Assembly: GCA_041859375.1 (NCBI GenBank)
Contig: JBHEKP010000037.1
Location: 1 to 34,346, forward strand
DNA length: 34,346 nt
Origin: JBHEKP01 sp041859375
GTDB lineage: Bacteria; Hydrogenedentota; Hydrogenedentia; Hydrogenedentales; CAITNO01
Direction of reading: 5' to 3'
The notes beneath the pieces were generated by a model. It saw nothing but the letters and a program-made list of their open reading frames with translations, was not told the origin of the DNA and made no database searches. This document shows positions 33,303-34,346 of this stretch, one piece after another (position 1 is the stretch's first letter; the number at the start of each line of letters is the position of its first letter). The position numbers and the translations under genes are program-made.

Positions 33303-34346
33303 GTGAGCAAGGTTTCCTTTTCCGCAAAAACGGTTTTCACCGTTCTCTCCCTCATGTTTTTCCTCACACTGGGGCTGTTGTTATCCGCAGCCGCGGAGGA
33401 TCCCTGGGCGGATGCCGTTGTGGGGCACAATGCCATCAGCCCCCTGTCCGGATTCACCGACACCAATGATTTGCTGGGCGCACCCGCCGGTGGCGGCGTC
33501 TTCGCGCCCAACAACGCCAAGGCCTATTGTCTTGGCCTTCCCGGCGCCGCGCCGGGCAGTTATGTGATCCTTAAATTCAACACCCCGGTGGAAAACGATC
33601 CGGACAATCCAATGGGGCTGGATTTTGTGGTCCATGGCAACGCCTTCTGGGTGGGGGGCGACCCCAACAGGAAGTGGGCCGAACCCGCCCTGGTGGAAAT
33701 CAGTGCGGATCAAAACCTGAACGGACTTCCCGACGACCCGTGGTATGTCATTCCCGGCAGTCGCGGATTGGCCTCCTCCGTGCTGCCTTCGGGCATACCA
33801 AACCCCTCCCCCCCGCTTGCGGGCAGCGTCTTCAACAATTCCGGTGCCGGTATGGAGGCAAACTGGGGTTATGCGGACATGTCCCCCACCCTGCAGCCGT
33901 GCCGGGACAATTACATGCGGCCCGATGACCCCCTTGCAACGGGACTCACCCCGAAGTCCGGGGGCGGGGACGCCTTCGACATCGCCTGGGCGGTCAACAC
34001 GTCCGGTTCACCCGCCGGACTCGGCCATTTTGACTTTATCCGCATCAGTGCGTTTATCGCCGGATCGGTCTCGGGATTTGGCGCGCCCGCACCGGAAATA
34101 TCCGCAGTCGCAGATATCGACCCGTTGACGGATGTGGACGGTGACGGAATCGCCGACGCCTATGAAACGCGTGTGGCGGGCACGGACCCAAACCGTTCGG
34201 AGAGCACCGTGCTGCCCCTTGAGATTCCCTCAGAATATGGGGGAAGCCCGGCGGGAACGCTGCTGGGTTCCGCGTCCGACGCGCTGGGAAACGCCGTCGC
34301 CTTTTACTCGAAGGGGGCGCGGACCGGGGCAAGGAATTACAACAGC
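33303..34346 (+). CDS. Secreted surface protein with calcium-loop repeats under B12 riboswitch control, 3' end missing
   Basis: The frame is open for 348 codons to the right edge, with GTG start at 33303 and GAGGG 7-8 bases upstream. It opens with a signal peptide (FTVLSLMFFLTLGLLLSAAA). The first domain resembles cell-surface proteins I recall from B12-linked loci: VGHNAISPLSGFTDTNDLLG, then SYVILKFNTPVEN, DFVVHGNAF, WAEPALVEISAD and the loop DQNLNGLPDDPWYVIPGS. Around residue 280 DVDGDGIADAYETRVAGTDP is a thrombospondin type 3-like calcium repeat. With the riboswitch, a role in corrinoid capture or uptake at the cell surface is the best inference, but no binding site can be pointed to. Its partners lie outside the window. 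Confidence 0.88.
   Translation, partial: MSKVSFSAKTVFTVLSLMFFLTLGLLLSAAAEDPWADAVVGHNAISPLSGFTDTNDLLGAPAGGGVFAPNNAKAYCLGLPGAAPGSYVILKFNTPVENDPDNPMGLDFVVHGNAFWVGGDPNRKWAEPALVEISADQNLNGLPDDPWYVIPGSRGLASSVLPSGIPNPSPPLAGSVFNNSGAGMEANWGYADMSPTLQPCRDNYMRPDDPLATGLTPKSGGGDAFDIAWAVNTSGSPAGLGHFDFIRISAFIAGSVSGFGAPAPEISAVADIDPLTDVDGDGIADAYETRVAGTDPNRSESTVLPLEIPSEYGGSPAGTLLGSASDALGNAVAFYSKGARTGARNYNS

Overview
The window looks like a chromosomal piece of a GC-rich Gram-negative bacterium with an exported, Tat-dependent sugar-handling repertoire. Three features resemble Planctomycetes, Lentisphaerae or Candidatus Hydrogenedentes genomes more than Proteobacteria: Tat-signal Gfo/Idh/MocA oxidoreductases with DUF1080 and AP-endonuclease-2-fold sugar epimerases, a pseudopilin with an H-x10-DG tail motif, and GH20/GH88 hydrolases. 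The assignment to that neighbourhood, with Hydrogenedentes favoured, is an inference from gene content only. I see no rRNA, tRNA, CRISPR array, insertion sequence or prophage.

Layout. 1-1554 (minus): a Tat-exported Gfo/Idh/MocA oxidoreductase followed by the start of a DUF1080 protein. 1851-5584 (plus): acyl-CoA ligase, Tat-exported sugar epimerase and a second Tat-exported oxidoreductase, ending at a bidirectional terminator shared with a convergent Nudix gene. 6246-8355 (minus): indolepyruvate ferredoxin oxidoreductase genes iorA-iorB with their own promoter, a palindromic operator candidate and a strong terminator. 8578-11012 (minus): a shikimate-kinase-like gene and a GH20 lipoprotein, divergent from glnE (11110-14112, plus). 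14113-16814 (minus): a translationally coupled small membrane protein and a large polytopic membrane protein, then a ClpP with an altered catalytic triad. 16937-19599 (plus): PilZ protein, cytosolic Gfo/Idh/MocA oxidoreductase and cytosolic sugar isomerase. 19867-21378 (plus): M32 carboxypeptidase. 21375-24523 (minus): GH88 and a CocE-type hydrolase. 24656-29524 (minus): hrcA-grpE-dnaK-dnaJ under a perfect CIRCE element. 29761-32985 (plus): pseudopilin and two overlapping GT4 glycosyltransferases. 33010-34346 (plus): promoter, cobalamin riboswitch and the first 348 codons of a secreted calcium-repeat protein.

How the parts fit. The sugar genes suggest oxidation and isomerisation of sugars or glycosides in two compartments: Tat-exported oxidoreductase, epimerase and DUF1080 proteins outside the cytoplasm, and an oxidoreductase-isomerase pair inside. 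GH20, GH88 and the CocE hydrolase would supply or trim polysaccharide fragments. The remaining genes are housekeeping: nitrogen control (glnE), proteostasis (clpP, the heat-shock operon), 2-keto acid oxidation (iorAB) and envelope synthesis. The points most worth a second look are the B12-riboswitch-controlled surface protein, the ClpP Asp-to-Asn change, the IorA without its ferredoxin domain, the shikimate-kinase-like protein lacking a substrate arginine, and a hairpin between dnaK and dnaJ.
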